This document shows, piece by piece, positions 55,290 through 64,000 of a DNA stretch of 64,000 bases. Source of the DNA: Litchfieldia salsa (GTDB lineage Bacteria > Bacillota > Bacilli > Bacillales > Bacillaceae_L); contig NZ_FNJU01000008.1 in assembly GCF_900104555.1 (NCBI RefSeq), positions 73,237-137,236 of the forward strand, given 5' to 3'. The position numbers and the translations under genes were made by a program. Within the stretch, counting starts at the first letter, position 1. Each line of letters opens with the position of its first letter. The notes under the pieces are model-generated. The model did not search any database and was not told the origin of the DNA. It saw only the letters and a program-made list of their open reading frames with translations.

Positions 55290-56207
55290 TTGAACAGCGC
55301 ACTTTGGACACAGTTAGTCATTTTCATCAGCCTTCTAACTGCTAGTTTATTAGTTTTTCTTGTGAAAAGAACTCAGCCAAACAAGGACTTCTCTTCTCTT
55401 TCATTTCGTGTAAAAACGTGGTGGGGAATGTTTGTCATTTTTGCATTTGCGACACTATTCAATCCAATTGTATCCCTCCTCTCGTTAATGATTCTATGCT
55501 TTTTTGCATTAAAAGAATATTATTCAATGATCAAAACGAGAAAGGTTGATCGAAGGGCTTTTTTGTGGGCCTATCTATCAATTCCTGTCCAATTTTACTG
55601 GATTTATATTGAATGGTATGGGATGTTTATTGTCTTTATTCCTATTTATGTATTCCTATTCTTACCCTTACCTCGAATTCTTGGAAAAAAAGGGACAGTT
55701 GGATTTTTAAGATCTGTAAGCTCTACACAATGGGGATTAATGCTCATGGTCTTTGGGTTAAGTCATCTTGCATACTTCCAATTTGCCAGCCCAAAATACG
55801 GCCCCAATCTCGTATTATTCCTAGTATTGCTAACACAACTTAATGACGTCATCCACTTTTTAATTTCTCTTTATTTCGGAAAAAGAAAAGTGGCTCCTAC
55901 ATCAAACCCGAATATCTCTTGGGAAGGCTTTTTAGGCTCAATCCTTATAACCACACTGGTTGCATACCTAGTTTATCCATATTTAACACCTTTTGATGTA
56001 ACATTTGGCATAATATCAGGATTACTTATTGCAATTGGAGGTTTTTGTGGAGCCCTTACGATATCAGTCCTCAAACGAGACTTACTAATTGGAGATGATG
56101 AAAAATCAACTAATATGAAAGAAAGTTACCTTAGTCGTGTTGATAGCCTAACCTATACCGCACCAATCTTTTTCCATGTCATTCGGTACTTTTATGACTT
56201 TATGTAA
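55290..56207 (+). CDS. CdsA-like membrane protein (phosphatidate cytidylyltransferase family, divergent)
   Basis: A 305-residue protein with about seven to eight membrane helices. The region TISVLKRDLLIGDD ... LSRVDSL aligns in length and position with the C-terminal CdsA signature (KRD, then GHGG-xx-DR-x-DSL). KRD, an inner Asp and R-x-DSL are kept, but the GHGG stretch and the metal-binding Asp before Arg are replaced (K-E-S-Y-L-S-R). So it belongs to the family by layout, while CTP:phosphatidate activity is doubtful. The start is TTG at 55290 with a weak binding site. Confidence 0.7.
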   Translation: MNSALWTQLVIFISLLTASLLVFLVKRTQPNKDFSSLSFRVKTWWGMFVIFAFATLFNPIVSLLSLMILCFFALKEYYSMIKTRKVDRRAFLWAYLSIPVQFYWIYIEWYGMFIVFIPIYVFLFLPLPRILGKKGTVGFLRSVSSTQWGLMLMVFGLSHLAYFQFASPKYGPNLVLFLVLLTQLNDVIHFLISLYFGKRKVAPTSNPNISWEGFLGSILITTLVAYLVYPYLTPFDVTFGIISGLLIAIGGFCGALTISVLKRDLLIGDDEKSTNMKESYLSRVDSLTYTAPIFFHVIRYFYDFM

Positions 56208-56359
56208 ACTAGGCCACTAAGGCTATTCTTAGTGGCTTGTTCACACCCAAAAATAACCACATAATTTTATCAAACTATCTATCTATTTTTATGCTAGAAT
56301 AAATACGGATTTCAATTTTTTAATAGTAGTGATAATTTTATCTACAGGGAGCTATCATC

Positions 56360-58546
56360 ATGAAAAAAATAAGGTTTTTAGTAATAGGGTTACTTTTGTT
56401 GAGTTTCGCTTTACCATTAAAGGTCAGTTTTGCTAACGAAGTAGAAACAACTGCTACAATTAACACAGAATCCACCGAAGATACTACAACAACTGAGCAT
56501 AGTGAGAGTACCCCTGAGGCAGCGACTTCCGAAAACCCTATAGATCAATCTATAGATCAAGAGGTCCAGGTAAATGAAGTAAACTCACTTTCACTTACTA
56601 CGCCTTCTATTAAGTATTCCGTCTATTCTAACGGGATTGGATTGCAAGATAGTGTTTCTAATGGAGCAACAGCTGGAATCATCGGACAACAGAAACCACT
56701 AGAAGCGATACAGATTTCCTTAGAAAACGCACCACATACAGGGGGAATTTCATACAAGTCCCTTGTACAAAATAATTGGTTGCCCTTTGTTTCAGATGGT
56801 GAACCTAGCGGTAAAATTGGTGAAGGCTTTATTGAAGCCATACAAATCAACCTTTATGGGGAAATGTTAAACCATTATGATGTTTATTATCGTGTACATT
56901 CACAACAATATGGTTGGTTAAGCTGGGCAAAAAATGGACAATCTGCTGGGACGGAAGGATTATCTGAACCTTTAGAAGCAGTTGAAATGGTATTAGTCCA
57001 AAAAAATGGACAACCTCCTGGTGCTACAGATAAACCACTTCTTAAAAAGCCATCTGTTGCTTATTCAACTCATGTTCAATCCTATGGTTGGATGGGCCTT
57101 GTTACTGATGGAGCGGTTAGTGGAACACATGGACAATCAAAACGTTTAGAAGCCATTACAATCAACCTTCCAAACTCAACTTTTAGTGGAGGTATTACTT
57201 ATACGACCCATGTACAAAGTTATGGCTGGTTAAATAACGTATCAAATGGAGCACAGTCAGGTACATCAGGACAAAGTAAAAGATTGGAAGCTATTAAAAT
57301 AGCACTAAGTGGAGAGATAGCAAATTACTTTGATGTTTATTATCGAGTTCACTCCGAAACTTTTGGATGGTTAGGATGGGCAAAAAATGGAGAATCTGCT
57401 GGAACAGAAGGTCTTTCTAAGAGATTGGAAGCCATAGAAATTGTGTTAGTCAAAAAAGGCGGACAAGCTCCTAATTCAGAAAAATCAGCGTTTCTTACGA
57501 AGCCCTCTGTCACTTATTCAACACACGTTGAAACCTATGGCTGGTTAGGTTTTGTTAAAGATGGAGTACAAAGCGGAACACAAGGTGAAGCAAAGAGACT
57601 AGAAGCGATTAAAATCCAGTTACCTAATGTAGGTTATAGTGGTGGTATTACCTACTCCACACATGTACAAAGTTACGGCTGGCTAAGTAATGCATCAGAT
57701 GGCGCCCTATCTGGAACGTATGGTCAAAGTAAAAGGTTAGAAGCGATAAAGATTAGTTTAACTGGTGAAATAGCACTTTATTACGATGTTTATTATCGCG
57801 TCCATACGCAATCCTTTGGCTGGTTAGGTTGGGCAAAAAATGGAATGAGGGCTGGATCAGAAGGCCTTTCAAAACGTTTAGAAGCGATAGAAATCAAACT
57901 AGTACCTAAAGGACTAGGAGAAGCAGTGAACGAGAAAGCAGCCTATAAAGAACCATTAGTCGTATTTTTAGATCCAGGGCACGGAGGATATGATCCGGGA
58001 GCAACGTTTGGTGGCCATAAAGAATCTAACTTAAACTTAACTATTGCAAACAAAGTTAAAACATTACTATTAAAACAAGGCTATAAGGTCCATATGTCTC
58101 GTCAAGGTGATTCTTATATTTCGCTGTTGGACCGTTCTAAAATGGCCAACCAATTAAATCCAGATATTTTTATCAGTATACATCACAATTCCTCAGGAAC
58201 AAATATGAGTTCCGTTCATGGAATTGAATCATACTATTATAAATACAATCCAAATCATCCATCTAAAATTAATAGTGAGATGCACAATAACCCTGATAGA
58301 ATTCTTAAGAGTGTTAAACTAACAAACTTAATTCACAAAAATATGGTTACTTATACCGGTGCAAAAGACCGTGGTACTGCCGGACAATCCTTCTCAGTTA
58401 TACGTGAAGTGAAAATGCCTGCAACATTACTGGAGCTTGGCTATATGAACAATTCAAGTGAACTCAAAAAAGTCACAACAGACTCATATCAAAATCGTTT
58501 AGCCAAAGCAATTGCAGACGGAATAACTTCCTACTATACTAAATAA
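56360..58546 (+). CDS. Secreted N-acetylmuramoyl-L-alanine amidase with nine ChW repeats
   Basis: A 728-residue secreted protein. Signal peptide 1-25, Thr/Glu-rich linker to about 72, then nine ChW (clostridial hydrophobic with Trp) repeats to about 525, and an Amidase_3 domain about 533-725. ChW units follow the pattern YGWL-x-x-V-x-NG-x-x-x-GT-x-GQSKRLEAI. They come as three copies of a three-repeat block; in the first block the tryptophans are partly lost. The amidase keeps the zinc ligands (DPGHGG, HKESN, HHN) and catalytic Glu (LLELGYM). It cleaves the stem peptide from muramic acid; the ChW part probably anchors it to the wall. Ribosome binding site AGGGAG. Confidence 0.92.
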   Translation: MKKIRFLVIGLLLLSFALPLKVSFANEVETTATINTESTEDTTTTEHSESTPEAATSENPIDQSIDQEVQVNEVNSLSLTTPSIKYSVYSNGIGLQDSVSNGATAGIIGQQKPLEAIQISLENAPHTGGISYKSLVQNNWLPFVSDGEPSGKIGEGFIEAIQINLYGEMLNHYDVYYRVHSQQYGWLSWAKNGQSAGTEGLSEPLEAVEMVLVQKNGQPPGATDKPLLKKPSVAYSTHVQSYGWMGLVTDGAVSGTHGQSKRLEAITINLPNSTFSGGITYTTHVQSYGWLNNVSNGAQSGTSGQSKRLEAIKIALSGEIANYFDVYYRVHSETFGWLGWAKNGESAGTEGLSKRLEAIEIVLVKKGGQAPNSEKSAFLTKPSVTYSTHVETYGWLGFVKDGVQSGTQGEAKRLEAIKIQLPNVGYSGGITYSTHVQSYGWLSNASDGALSGTYGQSKRLEAIKISLTGEIALYYDVYYRVHTQSFGWLGWAKNGMRAGSEGLSKRLEAIEIKLVPKGLGEAVNEKAAYKEPLVVFLDPGHGGYDPGATFGGHKESNLNLTIANKVKTLLLKQGYKVHMSRQGDSYISLLDRSKMANQLNPDIFISIHHNSSGTNMSSVHGIESYYYKYNPNHPSKINSEMHNNPDRILKSVKLTNLIHKNMVTYTGAKDRGTAGQSFSVIREVKMPATLLELGYMNNSSELKKVTTDSYQNRLAKAIADGITSYYTK

Positions 58547-58549
58547 TCA

Positions 58550-58590
58550 CATAAGAACCGTCCCTGTACACAGGGACGGTTCTTATGTTT
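58550..58590 (+). terminator. Terminator formed by a palindromic pair of GGGACGGTTCTC repeats (copy 9)
   Basis: A 17-bp perfect stem (AAGAACCGTCCCTG core and its complement, loop TACA) followed by TTTC, three bases after the amidase stop. Two repeat cores in inverted orientation make the hairpin. Confidence 0.8.
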
Positions 58591-58690
58591 CATTCATGCC
58601 TACAAATTGAACAATTTAAAGGACCTTGAAAGAGCATTCTCATTCTCTTTTCATTCCCCATCAACAGAAGACCTCTCCACTGTTTTTCTT

Positions 58691-58725
58691 ATAAAAATAC
58701 ACCCCAATAATTTTGGGGTGTATTT
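58691..58725 (-). terminator. Terminator of sstT
   Basis: AAATACACCCCAA stem of 13 bp with five-base loop and a T-rich tail on the minus strand, 26 bp past the stop. Confidence 0.9.
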
Positions 58726-58750
58726 GAATTTCACATAAGACAATCCTTTC

Positions 58751-59989
58751 TTATGCTACTTTATTAATGTTTATTACTTTCCCTTCTTTACGCCATTCTT
58801 TAAACTCAGCCGCAGCTGTAAAGATGACATCAGTTGAAGAATTAAGTGCTGTTTCAAACGAGTCTTGTAATACACCAATAATGAAGCCTACACCAACAAC
58901 CTGCATTGCAACATCAGCTGGGATTCCAAACAAGTTACAAGCTAAAGGAATTAATAATAAAGATCCTCCAGCAACACCAGAAGCACCACAAGCACTAACC
59001 GCTGCCAATACACTTAGAATAATAGCTGTTGGGACGTCCACTTGAATACCAAGGGTATGAACTGTTGCAAGTGTCAGAACAGAGATTGTAACGGCTGCAC
59101 CAGCCATATTTATTGTTGCACCTAACGGAATTGATACTGAATAACTATCCTTATTTAAGCCTAACTTTTCACATAGATTCATATTTACTGGAATATTTGA
59201 CGCTGAACTACGTGTAAAAAATGCTGTCATCCCACTTTCTTTAATACACTTAATGACAAGTGGATATGGATTTTGCCTAATTGCTCCATACACGATTAAC
59301 GGGTTTACTACTAAAGCTACAAAGATCATACATCCAAGCAATACTGCAAGTAGCTTCCCATAGCTTAATAAAGACTCAATTCCATTTGTGCTAATAGATT
59401 CAAACACTAGTCCCATAATGCCTAATGGAGCAAATTTAATCACCCAACTAACCAGTTTACTAATAGCATCTGAAAAGTTAGAAATCACTGTCTTTGTTAC
59501 ATCACTAGCATTTCTTAAAGCAAGCCCAAGCACAACCGCCCAAGCTAATATCCCAATGTAGTTCGCATTATATATCGCTTTAAATGGGTTATCAACAACA
59601 TTTAAGAGCAATGACTTAAGAACCTCTACCACACCACCAGGAGCGACCAAATCCTCAGCACCCTTTACAAGTGCTATATTTACCGGGAAAATGAAACTAA
59701 CAACAACAGCAATCAAACTAGCTAAAAAAGTTCCTATTAAATAGAGAGAGATAACCGATCTCATATTCGTTTGATGACCTTTTTTATGTTGAGCGATAGC
59801 CGACATAACCAAGAATAGCACCAACACAGGCGCGATAGCTTTCAAGGCTCCTACAAACAATGATCCAAAAATCACAACAAAAGCTGCTGTTTTTGGAATT
59901 GTCAAAGCTAGTATAATACCAAGAACTAAGCCTATTACGATTTGTTTTACTAAACTTAATTGATTCCACTTTTTCAGTATACTTTTCAT
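58751..59989 (-). CDS. sstT: Serine/threonine:Na+ symporter SstT
   Basis: A 412-residue transporter of the dicarboxylate/amino acid:cation symporter family, about eight helices and two hairpin loops. The first loop shows [14 protein letters not shown] (serine-rich tip), and the second [31 protein letters not shown] is the Na+-binding NM-D-like helix with Ala in place of the substrate-binding residue seen in glutamate carriers. [22 protein letters not shown] is characteristic of SstT. Ribosome binding site GGGGGAAA. Monocistronic with its own terminator. Confidence 0.94.
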   Translation of the reverse strand: MKSILKKWNQLSLVKQIVIGLVLGIILALTIPKTAAFVVIFGSLFVGALKAIAPVLVLFLVMSAIAQHKKGHQTNMRSVISLYLIGTFLASLIAVVVSFIFPVNIALVKGAEDLVAPGGVVEVLKSLLLNVVDNPFKAIYNANYIGILAWAVVLGLALRNASDVTKTVISNFSDAISKLVSWVIKFAPLGIMGLVFESISTNGIESLLSYGKLLAVLLGCMIFVALVVNPLIVYGAIRQNPYPLVIKCIKESGMTAFFTRSSASNIPVNMNLCEKLGLNKDSYSVSIPLGATINMAGAAVTISVLTLATVHTLGIQVDVPTAIILSVLAAVSACGASGVAGGSLLLIPLACNLFGIPADVAMQVVGVGFIIGVLQDSFETALNSSTDVIFTAAAEFKEWRKEGKVININKVA

Positions 59990-60210
59990 ACAATTTCCCC
60001 CACTTATTCAAGATATATTACAAAAACATTCAAGCCTCAATAGTAACGTTCAAACAATAGACACTTTTAATAGAATTAATTCGTTTATGAATAGCATATT
60101 TTTAAAAGAATCCTTCTAAATTCCTCTATTTAAGATATAAATCCTACTAAATCATAGATATTTCTGTAAAATTCCACCTCAAATAAACAAATGTCCTCTC
60201 GATAAATACC

Positions 60211-60238
60211 ATTATAATGTTTTATTGTTATTTTTCAA
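60211..60238 (-). promoter_or_regulatory. Promoter of sstT
   Basis: TTGAAA and TATAAT separated by 16 bp on the minus strand, about 220 bp before the start codon. The gap 59990-60294 shows no gene and no recognisable riboswitch in the implied leader. Confidence 0.4.
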
Positions 60239-60294
60239 TATTATTGTTTTTTTCAAATATTAAAACTTTTCAAATTAATAGATTTAGTGACACA

Positions 60295-60331
60295 CAAAAA
60301 AGGGAGTACTTTAACATTCAAAGTACTCCCT
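60295..60331 (-). terminator. Terminator of the metalloprotease gene
   Basis: AGGGAGTACTTT and its complement pair over seven bases, followed by six T on the minus strand, 22 bp past the stop. Confidence 0.9.
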
Positions 60332-60353
60332 TCTATATCAATGTTACCAATTG

Positions 60354-61061
60354 CTAAACACTCATTTTCCAATTTGAATAAGCTAGCCAATTTTCCTTTT
60401 CCTTGTAATCAGGCATAATCTTCCCTACAAGGCGCCAGAAAGATCGATCATGATTCAGATGAACCATATGGCACATCTCATGAACGACTACATAGTCTAT
60501 CACCTGAAGTGGTGCCATTGCTAGCTTCCAGTTAAAGGTTAATTGAAGGTTGGAGTCACAAGTTCCCCAATTGGTGTTGTTATCTGTAATACGAATCGAG
60601 CGTGGTTTCACTTTAAAGTAACTTTGATGAGATTTAATACTTTTTTCTACTAAAGCCTTACATTGCTTATAGTAAAATCGCTTTAAAGCTTGCTTGATTT
60701 TTTCATCTTCTAGTTGCCTCACATAAATATGTAAGATATCCTTTTCAAAAACAACATGGTCTTGCTCTCTACTTTTGTCTTGGTGGATTTGGATCGGATA
60801 GCTGTTCCCTAAGTATAAAAAACTCTCACCATGTTCATATACCTTTTCCTGTGGACCATCTAACCGATCCTTCATTTCTTTAATCTTTTGCTGAATCAAG
60901 CCCCAGTTACCCTCTAATAATGACATCACACTTTCATCAGTTGTCCCCTTAGGAACCTGAACTACAAGATTTCCATAGGTATCGATTGCAATTCCATGTG
61001 ATGATTTTTTTCTATAATGAATTTCATAATTGATTGTTTCACCTGAATAAGTATGTATCAT
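60354..61061 (-). CDS. YgjP-type zinc metallopeptidase (DUF45)
   Basis: A 235-residue protein with the metalloprotease motif VVHEMCHMVHLNHDRSFW (HExxH then a third His, about residues 180-197). NWGTCDSNLQLTFNWKLAMAP precedes it, as in the YgjP/DUF45 family. The N-terminus is a beta-rich region with IDTYGNLVVQVPKG. No signal peptide. Family members are often linked to type I restriction loci, but none is present here. The substrate is unknown. It lies 29 bp after the DUF1456 gene and is probably cotranscribed with it. Confidence 0.9.
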   Translation of the reverse strand: MIHTYSGETINYEIHYRKKSSHGIAIDTYGNLVVQVPKGTTDESVMSLLEGNWGLIQQKIKEMKDRLDGPQEKVYEHGESFLYLGNSYPIQIHQDKSREQDHVVFEKDILHIYVRQLEDEKIKQALKRFYYKQCKALVEKSIKSHQSYFKVKPRSIRITDNNTNWGTCDSNLQLTFNWKLAMAPLQVIDYVVVHEMCHMVHLNHDRSFWRLVGKIMPDYKEKENWLAYSNWKMSV

Positions 61062-61090
61062 ACAATCACCTGTATTATGGGTTCAAAACC

Positions 61091-61606
61091 TTACCCTCTG
61101 TATTTTAATGCTAATCCTTTTAAGAAATTTCTCGCATATCTATCCCCACACACTTTATAATTCTTATGCCCTTTTTTCCTTAGTATCGCACTTATCTCAC
61201 CTTTTGTTACGCTTACTCCCGCTTCATCTAATAGTACTAGCATATCATCACTTGTTAATGATAAGGCAATCTTTAATTTCTTTAGAACAAGATTATTCAC
61301 ACTTTCATTTGATAGAGCTGGAATTTCTGGTTGCCCAGGTTTTGGTTCTTGTTTTCCTCTTTTAAAAATAATAAAGCCATTCAAAAATTTCTCTAACATC
61401 GCATTATTACATTTGATATGGTTTTCATCTTCAACAATATCATCGAAATCATCTTCATCATCATAATCTTCAGTTGGCTTGGAAAGAATTTTTAAAACAT
61501 CTTCCTTTGTTACCTCAACACCACCAAGCTTAAATATTTCAACCATATCATTGTTTTTTATATCTAAAGCATATCTCAACCGAATTAGTATATCGTTATT
61601 CGTCAT
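61091..61606 (-). CDS. DUF1456 (YehS-like) protein
   Basis: A 171-residue protein made of two copies of a roughly 65-residue helical unit: first NNDILIRLRYALDIKNNDMV with VEVTKEDVLKIL, second NLVLKKLKIALSLTSDDMLV with VSVTKGEISAILRKKGHKNY. An acidic linker (DYDDEDDFDDIVEDED-like) separates them. This matches DUF1456/YehS, whose function is unknown. Ribosome binding site TAGGAGA. It forms a likely two-gene operon with the YgjP-type metalloprotease. Confidence 0.9.
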   Translation of the reverse strand: MTNNDILIRLRYALDIKNNDMVEIFKLGGVEVTKEDVLKILSKPTEDYDDEDDFDDIVEDENHIKCNNAMLEKFLNGFIIFKRGKQEPKPGQPEIPALSNESVNNLVLKKLKIALSLTSDDMLVLLDEAGVSVTKGEISAILRKKGHKNYKVCGDRYARNFLKGLALKYRG

Positions 61607-61830
61607 TTAAAATCTCCTATCTTTTCTGCGAAGAATTTGTAGTTAGTTTTTCTCTACAATATCAATTATTATAAAACATTAAAAAGGTTCACGCCAATAA
61701 TCCTCAAAAAAGCAGCACAAAAAAGTAATGTCTTCTATATTAAGTAAAATACAGAAAATTTTATTTTATTTCGTTTTTCGAAATGTTAAGATAGACTTTA
61801 TAGAAATATTATCATGGAGGGGTTATTAAA

Positions 61831-63828
61831 ATGACGAAACGTCCTATTACAGCAGAAGATTTATGTAGGTTTAAGTTTGTAGGTGATCCTACCGTTTCAC
61901 CTACGAAAGATAAAGCAGCCTATGTCTTAACACACATGGATAAAGAGAAAGATGGCTACTATTCTTCAATTTTTATAACTGATTTAAAAGGAGAGGGGCG
62001 ACAGTTTACTTCTCATTATTCAAAAGACCTTTTAATAAAAGACACTTCACCAAATTGGTCACCTGATGGAAACACACTCGCATTTCGTTCAAATCGCACC
62101 GGAAAAAACCAAGTTTGGCTTTTACATATAGATGGTGGTGAAGCAGTTCAATTAACAGACGTAAAGCAAGGAATTAGTGATTTCGTTTGGTCCCCAGATG
62201 GAAAACAGCTTGCTCTTACGATTAGTGGTGAATTCAAGCTTACTTCTGAAAAAGAAACTGAAGAAACAGAAGATAAAAGTGATGTAAAGGTGATTACAAG
62301 ACTTCGTTATAAAGGTGATGGAGTTGGTATTTATAATGATCATCGTAAGCATGTGTATTTATATGACCTTGAGACAAAGTCATATACGCAAATTACTGAA
62401 GGGGAGCATGACTTTTCTCAGCCTCGTTTTACACCAGATGGGAAAACATTATTCTATCTTGGGACAAAGGCAGAAGATAAAGAGTGGGGCTATCTCCCTG
62501 CAATTTGGAAATTCGATCTAGCTTCAAAATCAGAAAGCCTGTTTTATCAAGGAAATGGATATATGATGTCACCTTCAATTTCCCCAGATGGGAAATGGTT
62601 AGCAGTTGCAGGTCATACACGTGGTGAAAGAAGTCAAGGTAATGCCAATGTTCTCCTGTTTTCTATAGAATCAGGAAAACTAACAAACTTAACCGAAAGC
62701 TTTGATTACACAGTTGGAAACCTTGTAGGTGTTGATGCAAAGTATGATCCTGCAGAGCTTCAATTAATATGGAACTCTACTAGTTCTACTATTTATTTCA
62801 GCGCAACTATTGGTGGAGATTGTCAGCTCTTTACAGTGAGTATAGAAGGTGAAGTTTCCAAATCCTTATCACCTTCAGACGCTTCTATCACTTCTTATGA
62901 TCTTGTTAATGATGATCAAGCGGTCCTTGTTCTAGCTACTCCATATTCTACTGGAGATTTACTAACTCAAGATCTTAATAACGTGAAGAACGTTGTTAAG
63001 CTAACTGATTGGAACAAAGAGTTATATAGTGAGGTTCATTTAAGCTCTCCGGAAAATTTCCATTATAAAAGCACAGATGGCTTGGATATTGAGGGATGGA
63101 TTATGAAGCCTTATGGTTATCAAGAAGGTGAAAAATATCCACTAATTCTTCAAATTCATGGTGGTCCGGCTACAGCTTATGGAAATGGTCTACACCATGA
63201 AATGCAATTAATGGCCTCTAAAGGGTACGTTGTCCTTTACACAAACCCTAGAGGAAGCCATGGATATGGACATGATTTTGTAAATGCTGTTATTGGTGAT
63301 TATGGTGGTATGGATTATGAGGATATTATGGCCGGCTTAGATCATGCCCTAGCTAACTATAACTATATTGATCATGATCAACTATTTGTCACTGGTGGAA
63401 GCTATGGTGGATATATGACCAATGTGATCGTGACTCGTACTAACCGATTTAAAGCAGCCGTAACTCAACGAAGTATTTGTAACTGGCATAGTTTCTACGG
63501 AACTAGTGATATTGGCTTCTTCTTTACTGAATGGCAGCATGGACATGCTGACCTTTGGGACGATGTTGAAAAGCTATTAAAGATTTCTCCATTAACTTAT
63601 GCACGTAATGTGAAAACACCAACACTTATTCTGCACAGCGAGCAAGATTTACGTTGTCCAATGGAGCAAGCAGAGCAATGGTATATTGCCCTTAAGCGCC
63701 TTGGAGTGGAGACCAAGTTTGTTCGTTTTCCGGACGAAAATCATGACCTCTCTCGTTCTGGTAAACCTAAACACCGCTTAGAACGTTTAAAGCATTTGAT
63801 TGATTGGTTTGAGGATCGACGTAAGTAA
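61831..63828 (+). CDS. S9 family prolyl oligopeptidase-like peptidase (YuxL-type)
   Basis: A 665-residue cytosolic serine peptidase. Residues about 1-400 form a beta-propeller with TolB/PD40-like repeats (SPNWSPDGNTLAF, FVWSPDGKQLAL, PSISPDGKWLAVAG). The alpha/beta hydrolase domain follows: catalytic Ser in VTGGSYGGYMTNVI, Asp in LHSEQDLRCP, His in DENHDLSRSG. This is the acylaminoacyl-peptidase layout, and Bacillus subtilis YuxL is the close relative. It trims short peptides that enter the propeller. Ribosome binding site GGAGGGG. Confidence 0.93.
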   Translation: MTKRPITAEDLCRFKFVGDPTVSPTKDKAAYVLTHMDKEKDGYYSSIFITDLKGEGRQFTSHYSKDLLIKDTSPNWSPDGNTLAFRSNRTGKNQVWLLHIDGGEAVQLTDVKQGISDFVWSPDGKQLALTISGEFKLTSEKETEETEDKSDVKVITRLRYKGDGVGIYNDHRKHVYLYDLETKSYTQITEGEHDFSQPRFTPDGKTLFYLGTKAEDKEWGYLPAIWKFDLASKSESLFYQGNGYMMSPSISPDGKWLAVAGHTRGERSQGNANVLLFSIESGKLTNLTESFDYTVGNLVGVDAKYDPAELQLIWNSTSSTIYFSATIGGDCQLFTVSIEGEVSKSLSPSDASITSYDLVNDDQAVLVLATPYSTGDLLTQDLNNVKNVVKLTDWNKELYSEVHLSSPENFHYKSTDGLDIEGWIMKPYGYQEGEKYPLILQIHGGPATAYGNGLHHEMQLMASKGYVVLYTNPRGSHGYGHDFVNAVIGDYGGMDYEDIMAGLDHALANYNYIDHDQLFVTGGSYGGYMTNVIVTRTNRFKAAVTQRSICNWHSFYGTSDIGFFFTEWQHGHADLWDDVEKLLKISPLTYARNVKTPTLILHSEQDLRCPMEQAEQWYIALKRLGVETKFVRFPDENHDLSRSGKPKHRLERLKHLIDWFEDRRK

Positions 63829-63851
63829 GAGGCAAGTAGATAGATTGATGG

Positions 63852-63887
63852 GAGTAAGAATTCTAATGAATTCTTACTCTTTTTTTA
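63852..63887 (+). terminator. Terminator of the S9 peptidase gene
   Basis: GAGTAAGAATTC and its perfect complement with loop TAAT, then eight T, 24 bp after the stop. The remaining bases to 64000 show no gene. Confidence 0.95.
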
Positions 63888-64000
63888 ATCATTTGGCTGT
63901 TCTTTGAATGATGTTGATATATGTAATTTGATCCAGATGTTTTGTCTAATAGAGACCTCCTATCGAACAAACTCTTTTCCCAATCCGACCGTTTTGTCCA

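Overview
The window looks like chromosomal DNA of a low-GC, aerobic to facultative, endospore-forming member of the Bacillaceae. The evidence is AT-rich DNA with strong AGGAGG-type ribosome binding sites, a complete gerA/gerB/gerC germination receptor operon, a SacB/SacT-type sucrose-levan locus with a ribonucleic antiterminator (RAT), YxiN/DbpA, a TPP-riboswitch-controlled thiC, and a Ppx/Ppk pair. I saw no rRNA, tRNA, CRISPR array, prophage or intact transposase.

Layout. 1-3.7 kb: a truncated, secreted, S-layer-anchored pectate lyase/pectin esterase fusion and a uronate-dehydrogenase-like gene. 3.8-7.6 kb: ppx and ppk behind a Pho-box-like repeat array. 7.8-15.9 kb: a Pro/Gly-rich protein built of 60-bp repeats, two RNA methyltransferases, a DoxX membrane protein with two Rex/FNR-like operators, a GH42 beta-galactosidase, DbpA and a cold shock protein. 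16-19 kb: nrdDG with candidate NrdR boxes. 19.2-20.7 kb: a secreted arabinanase with a perfect cre site. 20.8-30.5 kb, read on the minus strand: promoter, RAT/terminator, three GH68 fructansucrases in a row, a sucrose-type PTS EIIBC, a BglG/SacT antiterminator and a LamG-GH32 fructanase. 30.8-36.5 kb: HAD phosphatase, DUF454 protein, small proteins and the germination receptor operon with an added 53-aa membrane peptide. 36.6-43.5 kb: acyl-CoA thioesterase, truA, an orphan membrane histidine kinase, a 2-hydroxyacid dehydrogenase, and a 789-aa protein that appears to be two fused isoprenoid-synthase domains. 43.7-50 kb: TPP riboswitch-thiC, a Gln-rich protein, SelO and a MATE pump. 50-64 kb: LLM flavin oxidoreductase, ESS glutamate transporter, an orphan Cache histidine kinase, a permuted NlpC/P60-like protein, a CdsA-like membrane protein, an amidase with nine ChW repeats, SstT, a YgjP-type metalloprotease, a DUF1456 protein and an S9 peptidase.

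How the genes fit together. The first 21 kb holds enzymes for the pectin backbone and its arabinan and galactan side chains, and the 20.8-30.5 kb locus makes, takes up and cuts fructan. Together they suggest a soil or plant-surface life style. The sucrose locus has a closed control circuit within the window: sigma-A-type promoter, RAT, overlapping terminator and the cognate class of antiterminator.

Least explained content: (i) a dispersed short repeat with core GGGACGGTTCTC, often as inverted pairs around single genes and sometimes supplying their stop codons; (ii) two fold-back elements of 113 and 130 bp with related arms; (iii) the didomain isoprenoid synthase; (iv) the triple GH68 array with a GH32 partner that has Glu at the nucleophile position. 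All calls come from reading the sequence; no database search was run.
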